Source: Erwinia tracheiphila
Lineage (GTDB): Bacteria > Pseudomonadota > Gammaproteobacteria > Enterobacterales > Enterobacteriaceae
Direction: 5' to 3'
NCBI RefSeq assembly: GCF_021365465.1
Contig: NZ_CP089932.1
Location: 2,976,001 to 3,040,000 of the forward strand
Length of the DNA: 64,000 nucleotides
In this document: positions 45,394-56,510 of the stretch, piece after piece
Layout: each line of letters begins with the position of its first letter
How positions within the stretch are numbered: the stretch's first letter is position 1
Program-made: the position numbers and the translations under genes
The notes under the pieces: generated by a model
The model's input: only the letters and a program-made list of their open reading frames with translations
Told to the model about the DNA's origin: nothing
The model's database searches: none

Positions 45394-46926
45394 TTACTGC
45401 AAATCGGCATCATCAAAGCTAAATGATGTATCCGGCATAACATAGAAACCCGACAGGCTTTTAGTTTTGGCAGAAACCAGTTTTTCAACCACCAGCGGTA
45501 CCCAGGGTTTGTCCTGCCAGATTTGATCCTGCGCATCTTTATACAGTGCTGCCTTACGGCTGCTGTCTGTGGTTTTCAGCGCATCGGCTAAATCGTTATC
45601 CACTTTCGTATTGCTGTAAAATGCAGTGTTGAAAATGGTCGGTGGCCAGGACTGGGTGGCAAACAACGGCGTTAATGCCCAGTTGGCCTCGCCGGTGGAA
45701 GCCGACCAGCCGGTGTAGAACAGCCGCACGCCGCTTTCTTTCTGCCCTTTGCCTTCCACTTCAGCCGAACGCTGCCCAGCATCCATCGCGGTTACGGTGG
45801 CTTTGATGCCGACCTGCGCCAGTTGCTGCTGGGCAAACTGCAACACTTTCTGCGCGGTGGTGTGGTTATGCGAAGACCACAACGTGGTGGTAAAACCATT
45901 CGGGAAGCCCGCTTCTTTCAGCAGCTCGCGAGCCTTCGCCGGATTGTATTGTGCTGCCGGGTAGCTTTGTGAATACTGGATGGCGGGCGGTACCACACCA
46001 CTCGCTGGCGTGGCATAGCCGGCAAAAGCCACTTTCACCAGGGCGTCACGGCTGATGGCATAATTGAGCGCCTCGCGCACTTTAACGTTATCAAACGGCT
46101 TCTGCGTCACGTTGATACTCAGATAACGCTGCATGATTGACGGTGACACAACTAAATCTAATTTGCTGTTTTTTTCCAGCAGTTTTGCCTGCTCATAGGG
46201 AACCGGGAAAGCCAGATTAGCCTCGCCGGTTTGCAGCATCGCCGCGCGGGTATTGTTATCCACCACCGGGCGCCAGGTCAGCGTATCCAGTTTTGGGTAG
46301 CCTTTTTTCCAGTAACCATCGAATTTTTTCACCTTAACAAAATCGGTCGGGTTCCAGGTTTCAAGTACGAATGGCCCCGTACCCACCGGATGGAAAGCAA
46401 TATCCTTGCCGTATTTCTTAAGCGCTGTGGGGGAAATCATTGCCGCAGCCGGACTGGCGAGGGTATTAACAAAGGCGGAGAACGGCTGTTTCAGAGTGAT
46501 TTTCACCGTAGTCGGATCGACAACCTCGGTGGTGGCAATCGACTTGAACAGGTTATAACGCTTCAGATGGTTGTCAGGATTGCTGGCGCGGTCCAGGTTA
46601 ACCTTTACCGCCTCGGCGTTAAAATCCGTGCCGTCCTGAAATTTTATCCCGCTTTTTAGCTTGATGGTCCAGCTAAGGCCATCCTTACTGACATCATATC
46701 TTTCGGCCAGTACGTTAATCAGCTTCATATCCTTATCAAAGCCGAACAACCCCTGATAGAAGGATTTCGCCACCGCCTGCGACAGCGTATCGTTTGCGTC
46801 GTAAGGATCGAGGGTGGTGAAGTTGGAACCAACAGCAATCACCACGTCTTTTGCTGCAAAAGCCGGAACAGCAGCAAAGCTGCTCAATAACCCAGCAGTA
46901 AAGAGTGTACGTTTGGAAATGATCAT
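45394..46926 (-). CDS. gsiB: Glutathione-binding periplasmic protein GsiB
   Basis: Solute-binding protein (family 5) that captures glutathione for GsiACD. It is 510 aa (E. coli 512). Signal peptide [19 protein letters not shown] to AFA, cleavage before AKDVVIAV. Family-5 features include [20 protein letters not shown] and [14 protein letters not shown]. Intact. Confidence 0.96.
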   Translation of the reverse strand: MIISKRTLFTAGLLSSFAAVPAFAAKDVVIAVGSNFTTLDPYDANDTLSQAVAKSFYQGLFGFDKDMKLINVLAERYDVSKDGLSWTIKLKSGIKFQDGTDFNAEAVKVNLDRASNPDNHLKRYNLFKSIATTEVVDPTTVKITLKQPFSAFVNTLASPAAAMISPTALKKYGKDIAFHPVGTGPFVLETWNPTDFVKVKKFDGYWKKGYPKLDTLTWRPVVDNNTRAAMLQTGEANLAFPVPYEQAKLLEKNSKLDLVVSPSIMQRYLSINVTQKPFDNVKVREALNYAISRDALVKVAFAGYATPASGVVPPAIQYSQSYPAAQYNPAKARELLKEAGFPNGFTTTLWSSHNHTTAQKVLQFAQQQLAQVGIKATVTAMDAGQRSAEVEGKGQKESGVRLFYTGWSASTGEANWALTPLFATQSWPPTIFNTAFYSNTKVDNDLADALKTTDSSRKAALYKDAQDQIWQDKPWVPLVVEKLVSAKTKSLSGFYVMPDTSFSFDDADLQ

Positions 46927-46968
46927 CTTGCGTGTTTCTCCTGTCGTTCCTTGTTGTTTACAGCCTGT

Positions 46969-48831
46969 TCAGACGCCGCCCACGGCATGACGTGCCACGT
47001 AATGTCCTGCGCTCACCTCGACCAGCTTTGCCACGACGGGTTCATCATCCAGCGCGCGTACCGGGCTGGGTATTTCATCCACCAGCAGCGCGCGGTCACG
47101 TCGTCGGTGTCCAGGATCGGCCACCGGCACAGCCGCGAGTAGTTTGCGCGTATAGGGATGCTGCGGATGTTCAAATATCGCCTGGCGCGGGCCAATCTCA
47201 ACAATTTGCCCCAGATACATCACCGCCACGCGATGGCTGATCCGCTCCACCACCGCTATATCATGTGAAATAAACAGAAAGGCAATACCGAATTCACGCT
47301 GTAAATCCAGCATCAGGTTCACTATCTGTGCGCGAACAGAGACATCCAGCGCGGAGACCGATTCATCGGCGATCACCACTTTTGGATTAAGCGCCAGCGC
47401 TCTGGCGATACAGATGCGCTGACGCTGACCGCCCGAAAATTCGTGGGGATAACGCCAGGCATGCTCTGGCAACAGGCCAACTTTTTCCAGCAGCCATGCC
47501 ACGCGGTCTTCCGCTTCCTTACCGCGGGCGACACCATGCACCAGCAGCGGCTCCATAATTGAAAACCCTACCGTCAGCCGGGGATCGAGCGAGGCATAAG
47601 GGTCCTGAAAGATAAACTGAATATCCCGACGCAAATGAGACAGTGCCGCGCCCTTAAGCGTATCAATATACTGACCATCAAAGGTAATGGTGCCCGCCTG
47701 GCTTTCCACCAGGCGCAACAGCGCTCGCCCCGTCGTAGACTTACCGCAGCCGGACTCACCCACCAGCGCCAGCGTCTCACCCGGCCACAGGTCGAAACTG
47801 ACTTTCTCTACCGCATGCACCCGGCGCGTCACGCGATTTAAAATGCCGCTGCGCAGATCGAAACGGGCAACCAGATCGCGGACCTGCAACACCGGGCCAG
47901 CGTCCGTCACCACGGTATCCTGGGGTGACGAAGATTGCTCGCTATTACCGGGATTCAGCATAGGGAAATGCACCGGGAGCGAGGTTCCCGTCATCTCACC
48001 CAGGCGCGGAACGGCCGCCAGCAGCGCTTTAGTGTAATCCTGCTGAGGCTGGTGAAAGATGCGTTCAACCGGGCCGGTTTCCACGACATCTCCGCGATAC
48101 ATCACCTGTACGTGATCGGCCATTTCCGCGACCACGCCCATGTCGTGAGTGATAAAAATCACCCCCATTTGCATCTCTTTTTGCAACACCCGAATCAGCT
48201 GCAGGATCTGCGCCTGGATGGTGACGTCGAGCGCGGTAGTAGGTTCATCAGCAATAAGCAGCGCGGGGCGACAGGAGAGCGCCATAGCAATCATTACCCG
48301 CTGCCGCATCCCGCCGGAGAGGTGATGCGGATAACGCGTCAGTACATCTTTTGCCACCGGGATACGCACCAGATCCAGCATACGTAGTGATTCATGCAGG
48401 GCGTCACGGTGGCTCTTGCCCTGATGCAGACGAATGGATTCCGCTATTTGCTCGCCGATAGTAAAAACCGGATTGAGTGAGGTCATCGGCTCCTGAAATA
48501 TCATCGCCATATCCGCACCGCGGATCCTACGCAGTTGCGATTGCTGCGCCCGTGCCAGATTGACAACCTGATTATTGCGCTGCCGCAGTAGCATCTCACC
48601 ACTGTCTATGCTGCCACCACCCAGCTCCACCAGCCGCATAAGTGCCAGAGACGTCACCGATTTTCCAGAACCGGACTCACCGACGATAGCCAGTGTCTCA
48701 CCGCGGCTCACGTCCAGCGACAGATTTTTTACCGCCTGCACCACTTCGCCCTGTTGACGGAAGCTGACGCTCAAATTTTTAATGGCTAATACCTGATCGG
48801 CAGGCAAATCTGATTCTCTGGTCACCGTCAT
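46969..48831 (-). CDS. gsiA: Glutathione ABC transporter ATP-binding protein GsiA
   Basis: Fused double ATPase powering glutathione import. It is 620 aa (E. coli 623). The first cassette has Walker A GESGSGKS and signature [15 protein letters not shown]. The second has [24 protein letters not shown] and [12 protein letters not shown]. The start overlaps the iaaA stop by 4 bp, so translation is coupled. Confidence 0.97.
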   Translation of the reverse strand: MTVTRESDLPADQVLAIKNLSVSFRQQGEVVQAVKNLSLDVSRGETLAIVGESGSGKSVTSLALMRLVELGGGSIDSGEMLLRQRNNQVVNLARAQQSQLRRIRGADMAMIFQEPMTSLNPVFTIGEQIAESIRLHQGKSHRDALHESLRMLDLVRIPVAKDVLTRYPHHLSGGMRQRVMIAMALSCRPALLIADEPTTALDVTIQAQILQLIRVLQKEMQMGVIFITHDMGVVAEMADHVQVMYRGDVVETGPVERIFHQPQQDYTKALLAAVPRLGEMTGTSLPVHFPMLNPGNSEQSSSPQDTVVTDAGPVLQVRDLVARFDLRSGILNRVTRRVHAVEKVSFDLWPGETLALVGESGCGKSTTGRALLRLVESQAGTITFDGQYIDTLKGAALSHLRRDIQFIFQDPYASLDPRLTVGFSIMEPLLVHGVARGKEAEDRVAWLLEKVGLLPEHAWRYPHEFSGGQRQRICIARALALNPKVVIADESVSALDVSVRAQIVNLMLDLQREFGIAFLFISHDIAVVERISHRVAVMYLGQIVEIGPRQAIFEHPQHPYTRKLLAAVPVADPGHRRRDRALLVDEIPSPVRALDDEPVVAKLVEVSAGHYVARHAVGGV

Positions 48832-49796
48832 GCTTCCCTCTGGCTTTCACCATAAATACCCACCACAGGCGTTTCGCCCACGTAACCATAGCCACGGTAC
48901 ATACCTTCGCTGTTAAAGGGCAGCACGACATTGCCTTCACGGTCAATGGCAATAGCCCCGCCACTGCCGCCCAGCGCCACAATTTTATCTTTTATCACCC
49001 GCTCACTGGCTTCTTTCAGCGACAGGCTCGCGTATTCCATCAGCGCGGCGATATCATAGGCCACCAGCGCGCGCATAAACACTTCCCCGGTACCCGTGCA
49101 GGACACCGCTACATTGGCATTGTTCGCATAGCAGCCCGCACCGATCAGTGGCGAATCCCCTACCCTGCCCACCTGCTTATTGGTCATGCCGCCAGTGGAC
49201 GTGGCTGCCGCCAGATTACCGTGCAGATCCAACGCTACGGCACCCACCGTGCCAAATTTACGATCCGCATCCAGCGGCGCGCCCTCTCCTGCACCATCAT
49301 GATCCAGCGTCATACAATTGGCTGACAGCGCTCGCTGTAACTGATCACGCCGGAAAGGGGTTGAAAAAAAGTCCTCGTCAACCTGTTCCAGCCCCTGGCG
49401 AAAAGCAAAGGCTTCAGCACCTTCACCAATAAACATCACATGGGGGCTGTTTTCCAGCACAGCACGCGCCGCCAGCACCGGATTGCGCACGCGTCTGACA
49501 CCGGCCACGGCACCTGCTTGCAGGGTACGACCATCCATTATGCTGGCATCCAGCTCGTGGGTGCCAGCATGGGTAAAAACGGCACCTTTTCCGGCGTTGA
49601 ATAAAGGGCACTCTTCCAGCAGCCGCACCGCTTCAGTGACCGCATCGAGCGCCGTGCCGCTGGCGGACAAAATGGCCTGCCCGCTGGAAACGGTGGCTGA
49701 AAGCACCTGAATATAAAGCTGCTCCTGCTTCACGCTCATGTTCGCGCGGGCAATTGCACCCGCACCGCCGTGAATGGCAATGACTGCTCTGACCAT
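48828..49796 (-). CDS. iaaA: Isoaspartyl peptidase / L-asparaginase IaaA
   Basis: Ntn-hydrolase that cleaves itself into alpha and beta subunits and degrades isoaspartyl dipeptides. It is 322 aa (E. coli 321). The self-cleavage site and nucleophile threonine lie in [10 protein letters not shown] (about residue 180), with [20 protein letters not shown] following. First gene of the iaaA-gsiABCD operon, divergent from moeA. Confidence 0.96.
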   Translation of the reverse strand: MVRAVIAIHGGAGAIARANMSVKQEQLYIQVLSATVSSGQAILSASGTALDAVTEAVRLLEECPLFNAGKGAVFTHAGTHELDASIMDGRTLQAGAVAGVRRVRNPVLAARAVLENSPHVMFIGEGAEAFAFRQGLEQVDEDFFSTPFRRDQLQRALSANCMTLDHDGAGEGAPLDADRKFGTVGAVALDLHGNLAAATSTGGMTNKQVGRVGDSPLIGAGCYANNANVAVSCTGTGEVFMRALVAYDIAALMEYASLSLKEASERVIKDKIVALGGSGGAIAIDREGNVVLPFNSEGMYRGYGYVGETPVVGIYGESQREA

Positions 49797-50133
49797 AATC
49801 CGGTTACCCTGCGCGATAAATCAGCATGAAAAACACCAGGTTGGAATGATTTGGTTCAAATTAAACTCGTTTTCGACTATAGGCAGGCCGTAATGCGATG
49901 TAAAGCAGAATGTTGGTTCCCTGTTAATAACCAAAAGTTCTATCTCATGCGTCGCCCGCACATTGATGAAAAAGCATTCGCATACCCGCTCCCTGCTGGA
50001 TGTCTTTCAGGGCAGTACACAGCACCGCAGCGCGACAGACTGCGAGGTTTTGGTGACCCTGGTCGCACTTCGCGCCATAATAACGACATCTGACCGTATG
50101 ACCGCCCGCTAAATCGGGTATGCCGGAGACTCT
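49797..50133. promoter_or_regulatory. iaaA-moeA divergent intergenic region
   Basis: 337 bp between divergent operons, with no gene or RNA recognised. It must carry the iaaA-gsi and moeAB promoters; I could not assign -10/-35 elements with confidence. A short open frame at 49851-50093 has no homology. Confidence 0.4.
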
Positions 50134-51372
50134 ATGGAAACTTTTACCGCCGGACTGATTTCACTTGATGACGCACTGTCAACCATGTTGTGCCGCATCG
50201 TCCCGTTGACGCAAACCGAGACCCTGCCGCTGACCGCCGCTGGCGGACGCATAACCGCGCGGCCAACCATTTCCCCCGTTCAGGTTCCTCCATTTGATAA
50301 TGCCGCGATGGATGGCTATGCCGTGCGCCTGCACGATGTGCAATCTGGTCAGCCGCTTTCCGTCGCCGGGAAAACTTTCGCTGGCGCACCATGGCGAGAC
50401 CTCTGGCCCGTCGGCAGCTGTATCCGCATCATGACCGGTGCGCCGCTGCCGGATGGCACGGAAGCGGTGGTGATGCAGGAAGAAACATGTCTGGTGAATG
50501 ACCAGGTGAAGATAAATACCGACGTGGTTTATGGTCAGAATATTCGTCTGGCCGGTGAGGACATCGCGGCCGGTGCCAGAGTACTGGACAAGGGCGTGCG
50601 TCTCGGCACGGCGGAGTTACCCCTGCTGGCGTCACTGGGCGTGGCAGAAATTGAAGTGATACGCAGAGTGCGCGTGGCAATTTTCTCTACCGGTAATGAG
50701 CTGCAACCCATCGGCAAGGCATTAGCTGACGGTCAAATTTATGATACTAATCGCCTCGCGGTGCAGTTGATGCTCAACAAGCTCGGCTGCGAGGTTATCG
50801 ATCTGGGCATCATTGCTGATGATCCGCAGACACTGCGCGCGGCTTTTCTTCAGGCTGACCGAGAAGCTGACGTGGTGATCAGCAGCGGCGGCGTTTCCGT
50901 TGGTGAAGCAGACTACACCAAAGCGATGCTGGAAGAACTGGGTGAGATTGCCTTCTGGAAACTGGCGATCAAACCTGGCAAGCCTTTCGCTTTCGGTCGC
51001 CTGAAACACAGCTGGTTTTGCGGCCTGCCCGGCAATCCTGTTTCTGCGACGCTCACCTTTTATCAGCTGGTGCAACCTGTACTGACCAGGCTGGCCGGAC
51101 AAAAGGCATCTGCGCTGCCTGCACGCCAGCGAGTCAGAGCCGCAGATGCATTGAAGAAAAAGCTGGGACAACTGGATTTCCAACGTGGTTTGCTGCTACC
51201 TGACGCATCGGGTGAGCTGCAAGTCCATACTACCGGGCCACAAGGTTCCCATGTGTTTAGCTCTTTCAGCCAGGCTAACTGCTTTATTGTACTGGAACGC
51301 GAGCGCGGCAATGTTGCCGCCGGGGAATGGGTCGATGTCGAGCCGTTTAACAGTCTGCTGGCGGGCTATTAA
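50134..51372 (+). CDS. moeA: Molybdopterin molybdenumtransferase MoeA
   Basis: Inserts molybdate into adenylylated molybdopterin in the last step of Moco synthesis. It is 412 aa (E. coli 411). Conserved features are [33 protein letters not shown], the MoCF domain FSTGNEL and [13 protein letters not shown], and [14 protein letters not shown]. moeB starts 1 bp after its stop. Confidence 0.97.
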   Translation: METFTAGLISLDDALSTMLCRIVPLTQTETLPLTAAGGRITARPTISPVQVPPFDNAAMDGYAVRLHDVQSGQPLSVAGKTFAGAPWRDLWPVGSCIRIMTGAPLPDGTEAVVMQEETCLVNDQVKINTDVVYGQNIRLAGEDIAAGARVLDKGVRLGTAELPLLASLGVAEIEVIRRVRVAIFSTGNELQPIGKALADGQIYDTNRLAVQLMLNKLGCEVIDLGIIADDPQTLRAAFLQADREADVVISSGGVSVGEADYTKAMLEELGEIAFWKLAIKPGKPFAFGRLKHSWFCGLPGNPVSATLTFYQLVQPVLTRLAGQKASALPARQRVRAADALKKKLGQLDFQRGLLLPDASGELQVHTTGPQGSHVFSSFSQANCFIVLERERGNVAAGEWVDVEPFNSLLAGY

Positions 51373-51373
51373 G

Positions 51374-52141
51374 ATGCAGGCTGAACTGAGCAATGATGAG
51401 ATATTACGCTACAACCGCCAGATTGCGCTGCACGGCTTTGATTTCGACAGGCAGGAAAAGCTTAAAGTCGCCAGCGTTCTGATCGTGGGGCTGGGTGGGG
51501 TGGGGTGTGCCGCCAGTGCTTATTTGGCTGCTGCTGGTGCTGGTGCACTGACGCTGCTGGATTTCGATACGGTTTCACTCTCCAACCTGCAGCGGCAGAT
51601 CCTGCATCATGATACTGCTATTGGCCAGTCGAAAGTGCGGTCAGCCCAGCGGCAGTTGCAAAGCATCAATCCCCATATTTCCATTGAAACCGTGGATGCA
51701 CAACTTGATGATGCGGCACTCAATACGCTGATTAACCGGCAGCATGTCGTACTGGATTGCAGCGATAATCTTGCCACCCGCGAGCAACTTAATCGCCTTT
51801 GTTTTGCCAGTAAAATACCGCTGGTTTCCGGTGCAGCAATCCGCATGGAAGGGCAAATCAGCGTGTTCCGCTGGCAGGAAAATGCGCCCTGCTATCGCTG
51901 TATCAGTCGCCTGATGGGCAACAGCACGCCCGGTTGCGCAGAAACTGGCGTAATGGCACCGCTGGTTGGAGTAATCGGCGCACTGCAGGCAATGGAAGCC
52001 ATCCGCCTGCTGACGTGCTACGGAGACGACGCAAGCGGGAAGCTGCTGCTGTACGACGCCATGACCCTGCAATTCCGCCAGATCAAGGTGCTGAAAGATT
52101 CCGCCTGCGAGGTGTGCGGGCGCACAATGCCAGCTAATTAA
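51374..52141 (+). CDS. moeB: Molybdopterin-synthase adenylyltransferase MoeB
   Basis: E1-like enzyme that adenylates the MoaD C-terminus for sulphur transfer. It is 255 aa from ATG 51374 (MQAELSNDEILRYNRQIAL; E. coli 249). Nucleotide-binding VGLGGVGCAAS, the catalytic aspartate in VVLDCSDN, and two zinc Cys pairs (CYRC, CEVC) are present. Coupled to moeA. A longer frame into moeA is not used. Confidence 0.97.
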   Translation: MQAELSNDEILRYNRQIALHGFDFDRQEKLKVASVLIVGLGGVGCAASAYLAAAGAGALTLLDFDTVSLSNLQRQILHHDTAIGQSKVRSAQRQLQSINPHISIETVDAQLDDAALNTLINRQHVVLDCSDNLATREQLNRLCFASKIPLVSGAAIRMEGQISVFRWQENAPCYRCISRLMGNSTPGCAETGVMAPLVGVIGALQAMEAIRLLTCYGDDASGKLLLYDAMTLQFRQIKVLKDSACEVCGRTMPAN

Positions 52142-52671
52142 ATGCCCCTTCGGGGAGCGCGACGTCGAATGCACGCCACCGGGCCAGGCCTGATATTGTA
52201 GATTGAGGATAATTATCAGCACCGCACATCAGGCAAGGTCAAAACGAACGCGTGGCTCAGGGTAGCGGGTTTAATCCGGTCATTGTGTGCCCACAATGCA
52301 AAATACGTCTCTTTCTGTGCGATTCTACCGATGCTGGCGACCCTGCTTAAGTCGATGAGTTTAAGTGAGCGCTACACACAGAAGGTGACGTTGATTGCAC
52401 GCCCGACGGATCTGGCAATAGATTTAAAAAAACAGTTTCAGCATATGCGGTACAAACGACGGGCAGACAACTTCGCCCACTGCAGGCGTTTTAGTTGACA
52501 GTAAAATTCCACCTTCACAAAAAGCGACGTTGACCGCGCCGCGCTGGGGATGCACTAAAACCGCTGCCGCCAAGCTGCAGACAGCAAGCGCTACCTCACC
52601 CACGATACGGGGGTTAATTCGGCAACAAAAAGGGATCGTTCAATCCCCTTTTTCAATGGTGCAGAATGAAG
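52142..52671. other. 530-bp region without a gene between moeB and ybiT
   Basis: No recognisable coding sequence. A short GC hairpin (CCCCTTCGGGG) follows the moeB stop at about 52145-52155. The rest contains only short unrelated frames. It ends in the ybiT terminator. Confidence 0.45.
52626..52653 (-). terminator. Terminator of ybiT
   Basis: Inverted repeat AAAAAGGGAT / ATCCCCTTTTT with a 6-nt loop, T-rich on the minus strand. It lies 19 bp after the ybiT stop. Confidence 0.8.
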
Positions 52672-54264
52672 TTAAACGATGCCCTGACTGCGCAGATAAT
52701 CTTCGTAATTACCGGTAAAGTCATGCAGTTTCGTAGGTGTCATTTCAATCACGCGGGTGGCCAGGGAGCTGACAAACTCACGGTCATGGGAAACAAAGAT
52801 CAACGTACCTTCGTACATTTCCAGCGCCATATTCAGCGCCTCGATCGACTCCATATCAAGATGGTTTGTAGGCTCATCCATAATCAACACGTTTGGCTTT
52901 TGCATCATCAACTTACCGAAAAGCATCCGCCCTTGCTCGCCACCCGACAGCACCTTAGCCGGTTTTTTAATATCATCCTGACTAAATAAAAGGCGCCCAA
53001 GAATGCTTCGCACCGCCTGCTCATCGTCATCTTCCTGTTTCCACTGGCTCATCCAGTCGAACACAGTGAGATCGTTAGCAAAATCATGGGCGTGATCCTG
53101 TGCATAGTAGCCGATGCGCGTATTCTCCGACCATTTCACCGTGCCCACATCAGGCGGCAGATCACCCACCAGCGTTTTCAACAGGGTGGTTTTACCGATA
53201 CCGTTCGGTCCGAGAATGGCCAGCTTCTCTCCCACTTCCAGCAGCAGATTGAGATTTTTGAACAACGGCTCCTGATCGAAGCCTTTGGTCAGTGCTTCCA
53301 GTTCCAGCGCGTTGCGGAACAGCTTTTTATCCTGTTCAAAGCGGATAAACGGATTCTGACGGCTAGAGACTTTCACTTCTTCCAGTTTAATTTTGTCAAT
53401 CTGTTTCGCACGGGAAGTCGCCTGACGCGATTTGGAGGCATTTGCGCTGAAACGGCTGACAAAGGATTGCAGTTCATTAATCTGTGCTTTTTTCTTCGCA
53501 TTGTCTGCCAGCAAACGTTCGCGTGCCTGCGTCGCTGCCGTCATATATTCATCATAATTACCCGGATAAACGCGCAGTTCACCGTAATCCAGATCGGCCA
53601 TATGGGTGCAAACCATATTCAGAAAGTGACGATCGTGGGAAATGATAATCATGGTGCTGTTGCGTTCGTTCAACACCTGCTCCAGCCAGCGAATGGTATC
53701 AATATCAAGGTTGTTGGTCGGTTCATCCAGCAGCAGCACTTCCGGGTTGGAAAACAGCGCCTGCGCCAGCAGAACACGCAGCTTCCAGCCGGGCGCCACT
53801 TCACTCATCGGGCCATAATGCTGTTCCAGCGGTATACCCACGCCCAGCAGCAGCTCGCCCGAGCGCGCTTCGGCGGTGTAACCATCCATTTCACCATATT
53901 GCACTTCCAGATCCGCCACGCGGTAGCCGTCTTCTTCACTCATTTCCGGCAGTGCATAAATGCGATCGCGCTCTTCTTTGACCTGCCAAAGCTCCGCGTG
54001 GCCCATAACAACCGTATCCAGCACGCTGTACTGTTCAAAGGCGAACTGGTCCTGACGCAGCTTACCAATGCGCTCATTAGGATCAAGAGAGACATTCCCG
54101 GCGCTGGGCACCAAATCGCCGCCGAGAATTTTCATAAAGGTGGATTTACCGCTACCGTTGGCACCAATCAGGCCATAGCGGTTACCGCCGCCAAATTTGA
54201 CAGAGATATTTTCGAACAGCGGCTTACTGCCAAACTGCATGGTGACGTTGCTGGAAACTAGCAC
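52672..54264 (-). CDS. ybiT: ABC-F family ATPase YbiT
   Basis: Ribosome-associated ABC-F protein (soluble, no membrane domain), thought to act on translation elongation. It is 530 aa, the same as E. coli. Two ATPase cassettes: GANGSGKST / [11 protein letters not shown] and GPNGIGKTT / LSGGEQGRM / [11 protein letters not shown], separated by the charged P-site tRNA interaction linker (about 240-310). In E. coli ybiS lies between it and ybiR; that gene is missing here. Confidence 0.96.
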   Translation of the reverse strand: MLVSSNVTMQFGSKPLFENISVKFGGGNRYGLIGANGSGKSTFMKILGGDLVPSAGNVSLDPNERIGKLRQDQFAFEQYSVLDTVVMGHAELWQVKEERDRIYALPEMSEEDGYRVADLEVQYGEMDGYTAEARSGELLLGVGIPLEQHYGPMSEVAPGWKLRVLLAQALFSNPEVLLLDEPTNNLDIDTIRWLEQVLNERNSTMIIISHDRHFLNMVCTHMADLDYGELRVYPGNYDEYMTAATQARERLLADNAKKKAQINELQSFVSRFSANASKSRQATSRAKQIDKIKLEEVKVSSRQNPFIRFEQDKKLFRNALELEALTKGFDQEPLFKNLNLLLEVGEKLAILGPNGIGKTTLLKTLVGDLPPDVGTVKWSENTRIGYYAQDHAHDFANDLTVFDWMSQWKQEDDDEQAVRSILGRLLFSQDDIKKPAKVLSGGEQGRMLFGKLMMQKPNVLIMDEPTNHLDMESIEALNMALEMYEGTLIFVSHDREFVSSLATRVIEMTPTKLHDFTGNYEDYLRSQGIV

Positions 54265-54930
54265 AAGATTGCCTTTCGTTTACGATGGGAGAATGTGAAC
54301 CAGTGAGCATTATGCCAAAAAAAACAGGCAGCGAATATACCAGCGCGGCAACAGCAAAAATGGAGGGTGAGTGACATGACATTGTGCAGCCAGGATAACC
54401 TTTATCTGTTTCCGATATCCTCTGGCTGTGCCGCAGAATTTCAGTACACCCCACCAAAGCAGACTGCATTTTGCCAGCGCCACTCTGAACGAAGTGGCTG
54501 CCGGGAGAGACATCCAGTCACTGGTTTGCATTTTATCGGCGAACGCTAAAGGGGAATGTTCAGCAAATACAAACCCGCTTACCGCAGGTAACGGTGCCGG
54601 TGCCACGGATATTTCATAGCCTGGTTATTAAACCCAAAGTCGATAGCGGTTAAGAAACCCGGTCATTCAACCCACTCTCATGGCAGCCAGTTGAGCCAGA
54701 CATCTTTCATAAAAGCTGCCGCAGTAAGGTATGTCGTGCCGCCTGCAAAACGCGCCTGTCGCTCCTCTGCGGGTGGCATTCACTACTAATCAACGCTGCC
54801 CGGTGGTCAATGGCTGTATCTGCGAGGTCTGACTTTTAGTCAGCAGATTTTGCATCACCGTCTGAAAACGCACATACAGATCCGTCCGTTTTAAACAGGT
54901 AAATATCCCGTGTTTATGTGGTATCCCTGA
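54265..54930. other. Region upstream of ybiT without a recognisable gene
   Basis: About 670 bp with short unrelated frames only. It includes the ybiT promoter zone. No trace of ybiS (ldtB), which occupies this place in E. coli. Confidence 0.45.
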
Positions 54931-55022
54931 GTAAAAAACCACCTGCATAGCAGGTGGCATTGATTTCGCCCCACAGGGGCGCACTAAGTCCAGACTCAGA
55001 GAGCCTTCCCTTCACACTTCTT

Positions 55023-55448
55023 TCAGTGGAAGCTGGCTCTCTTCAACTTCATGTTTTCCTGATACTTCACGTACTTTATTATCATTTCTTCGTTTATACC
55101 TACGGTATCGACACAATAACCTCTTGCCCAAAAATCATTCCCCCACTGCTTGTTCTTACGCAGGCAGGGAAATTTATTGAACAATCGAAGGGCTGTTTTA
55201 CCCTTTAAGTCGCCTGTTACATGGGAAATCGAAAGCCATGGAGGCACTTTTACCCGCAAAGGGACATGGTCTGTCTGGACATTCAGCTCCACTACTTCTA
55301 TCCCGGGCTGCTCACCTGAGATCCTTATCGGCTTACAGACCTCTTTACCAACATTGTTACTAAGGATGCGAAACCGGTACCTGGGTGTCCATACGATATG
55401 ATATTGACAACACCAGTGCACATGAGATGCTTTCTGGAATCTGCTCAT
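55023..55448 (-). pseudogene. tnpA: IS200-type transposase TnpA, catalytic motif altered
   Basis: HUH-superfamily Y1 transposase; 141 aa from ATG 55448 (MSRFQKASHVHWCCQYHIVW). LKGKTALRL and WARGYCVDTVG are conserved, and the nucleophile tyrosine is likely in IIKYVKYQ. The HUH motif expected as DHVHLLV reads DHVPLRV: the second histidine needed for metal binding is Pro. The frame is open, but the protein should be inactive. Confidence 0.8.
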
Positions 55449-55590
55449 GGTTAAATCCCTGGCAGTTATGGGGATAACAGATCCGGATTTTCCCATGAGT
55501 AGCATGACTGGCAGAGCCAGCTTATTGCTGACCACCTCCACAGGAGGTGGTGTTCATGCAGGGGTAAATATCCTCCGGCATAGCCGGAGG

Positions 55591-55869
55591 GACCCTGTAA
55601 ATAATTCTGTGTAACTGCCACCACGTCAAAGGTTTTAGGGGCATTTTTCTCATGCCCGAGGTGGTCAGTCAGTTCTGCATTGAGTGCCGTTTCAACGGTC
55701 AGCTTCGTGAGCATGCGGGAAAACTGATTAAGGTCGGCCTCAGTTTTGAGGCCTTTAGCCAGTTCAGCAGCAAGGGCCTTAAGTTTCTTCTCGTCCATAA
55801 TTTGCCTGTCTCCATTGTTGGAGTGAACATATCAAAAACAGGCAATTACACAATTTTAATTACAGTCTC
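55591..55869 (-). mobile_element. 279-bp internally deleted IS256-family derivative (MITE-like)
   Basis: Keeps both terminal repeats (GACCCTGTAAATAATTCTGT on the left; GAGACTGTAATTAAAATTGT on the right complement) and a perfect 8-bp target duplication GCCGGAGG at 55583-55590 and 55870-55877. Inside, only the transposase N-terminus remains (MDEKKLKALAAELAKGLKTE from 55798, about 60 residues). It is related to, but not a copy of, the element in ybjL. Confidence 0.92.
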
Positions 55870-55959
55870 GCCGGAGGTTTTCCTGATGCCCCTATAAGGC
55901 TCTCTTACCAGCCGCGTCCTGGCAGGCGCAAGACGACCTGACATTTGCATCAGACTTCT

Positions 55960-56276
55960 CTACTTACGGCCTGTAAACGGGCTACCCGGATATGGGACTG
56001 ATAACTGCTCTCCCATTTTATCCTCTTCAAGCTGATGCTTTATGTATTACTGTATCTTCGTCTTGTTCTTACCCACCGTATCGACGTAGTACCCTCTGCA
56101 CCACAACTCCCTGTTCCTGTATTTGAATTTCATATCTCCAGACTCCTCGTAAAGCACCAGGCTGCTTTTTCCCTTCAGATAAGACACGCTCATCTTTGGC
56201 GGGATCTCCAGAAGCATATGGATATGCTATGCACAGCATTCCGCTTCCAGAATTTTCACATTTTTCCACTCGCACA
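55960..56276 (-). pseudogene. tnpA: Second IS200-type transposase remnant
   Basis: Minus-strand homology to Salmonella-type IS200 TnpA: CEWKNVKILEAECCA, in-frame stop, HIHMLLEIPPKMSV, small deletion, KGKSSLVLYEESGDMKFKYR, WCRGYYVDTVGKNK, a second stop, YIKHQLEEDKMGEQ, ending TGRK at 55960. The HIH motif is kept, but two stops and loss of the 5' end make it dead. It is a different lineage from the neighbouring IS200-type gene. The 5' truncation abuts the effector fragment. Confidence 0.85.
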
Positions 56277-56510
56277 GTTAGAGGGAAGATTTGTCATTAA
56301 CAACGAGTCAGTATCTCAGCTCACGCTGCGCGGCGTCGGAACCTTTCCGGCCTGTTCCGGATCTGGAGAATTCAGGAATCAGAGCGGCTGTGTTGACATA
56401 CCCAAAGCAGAACCACTGCCACCCGGCAGATATCACATTGTGGATCGCCCGACAGGTGGCTGGAAGGTCGTTATTCGTACCGATCTCCACGATTTTGTTA
56501 CCCGGCTGGC
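56277..56510 (+). pseudogene. N-terminal fragment of a DUF2778 / Tlde1-like type VI secretion effector
   Basis: Plus-strand frame LEGRFVINNESVSQLTLRGVG, then GTFPACSGSGEFRNQSGCVD, PLPPGRYHIVDRPTGGWK and IRTDLHDFV. This resembles the N-terminal half of DUF2778 proteins, including the Tlde1 L,D-transpeptidase-like effectors that attack target-cell peptidoglycan. The first one or two codons are lost at the IS200 remnant, and the catalytic C-terminal half (His/Cys) is absent: homology ends where the convergent efflux-channel gene stops. No immunity gene is visible. Confidence 0.7.

Larger units (their letters stand above)
54930..55900 (-). mobile_element. IS200/IS605-type element, with a second IS nested in its left end
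   Basis: A tnpA gene (minus strand) is flanked by the palindromes typical of this family. On its 3' side is CCACCTGC-ATA-GCAGGTGG near 54939-54957. On its 5' side are ACCACCTCC-ACA-GGAGGTGGT at 55531-55551 and CCTCCGGC-ATA-GCCGGAGG near 55572-55590. The last hairpin is the target of a deleted IS256-family element. The outer limits are approximate because IS200 elements leave no target duplication. Confidence 0.7.

Noticed and set aside
49797..50133. Molybdenum-cofactor riboswitch upstream of moeA
   Set aside because: I could not find the conserved Moco-RNA core; spacing alone is not evidence.
53086..54261. 391-codon plus-strand open frame opposite ybiT
   Set aside because: Exact antisense of the conserved ybiT gene; His/Gln/Phe-rich composition is typical of a shadow frame.
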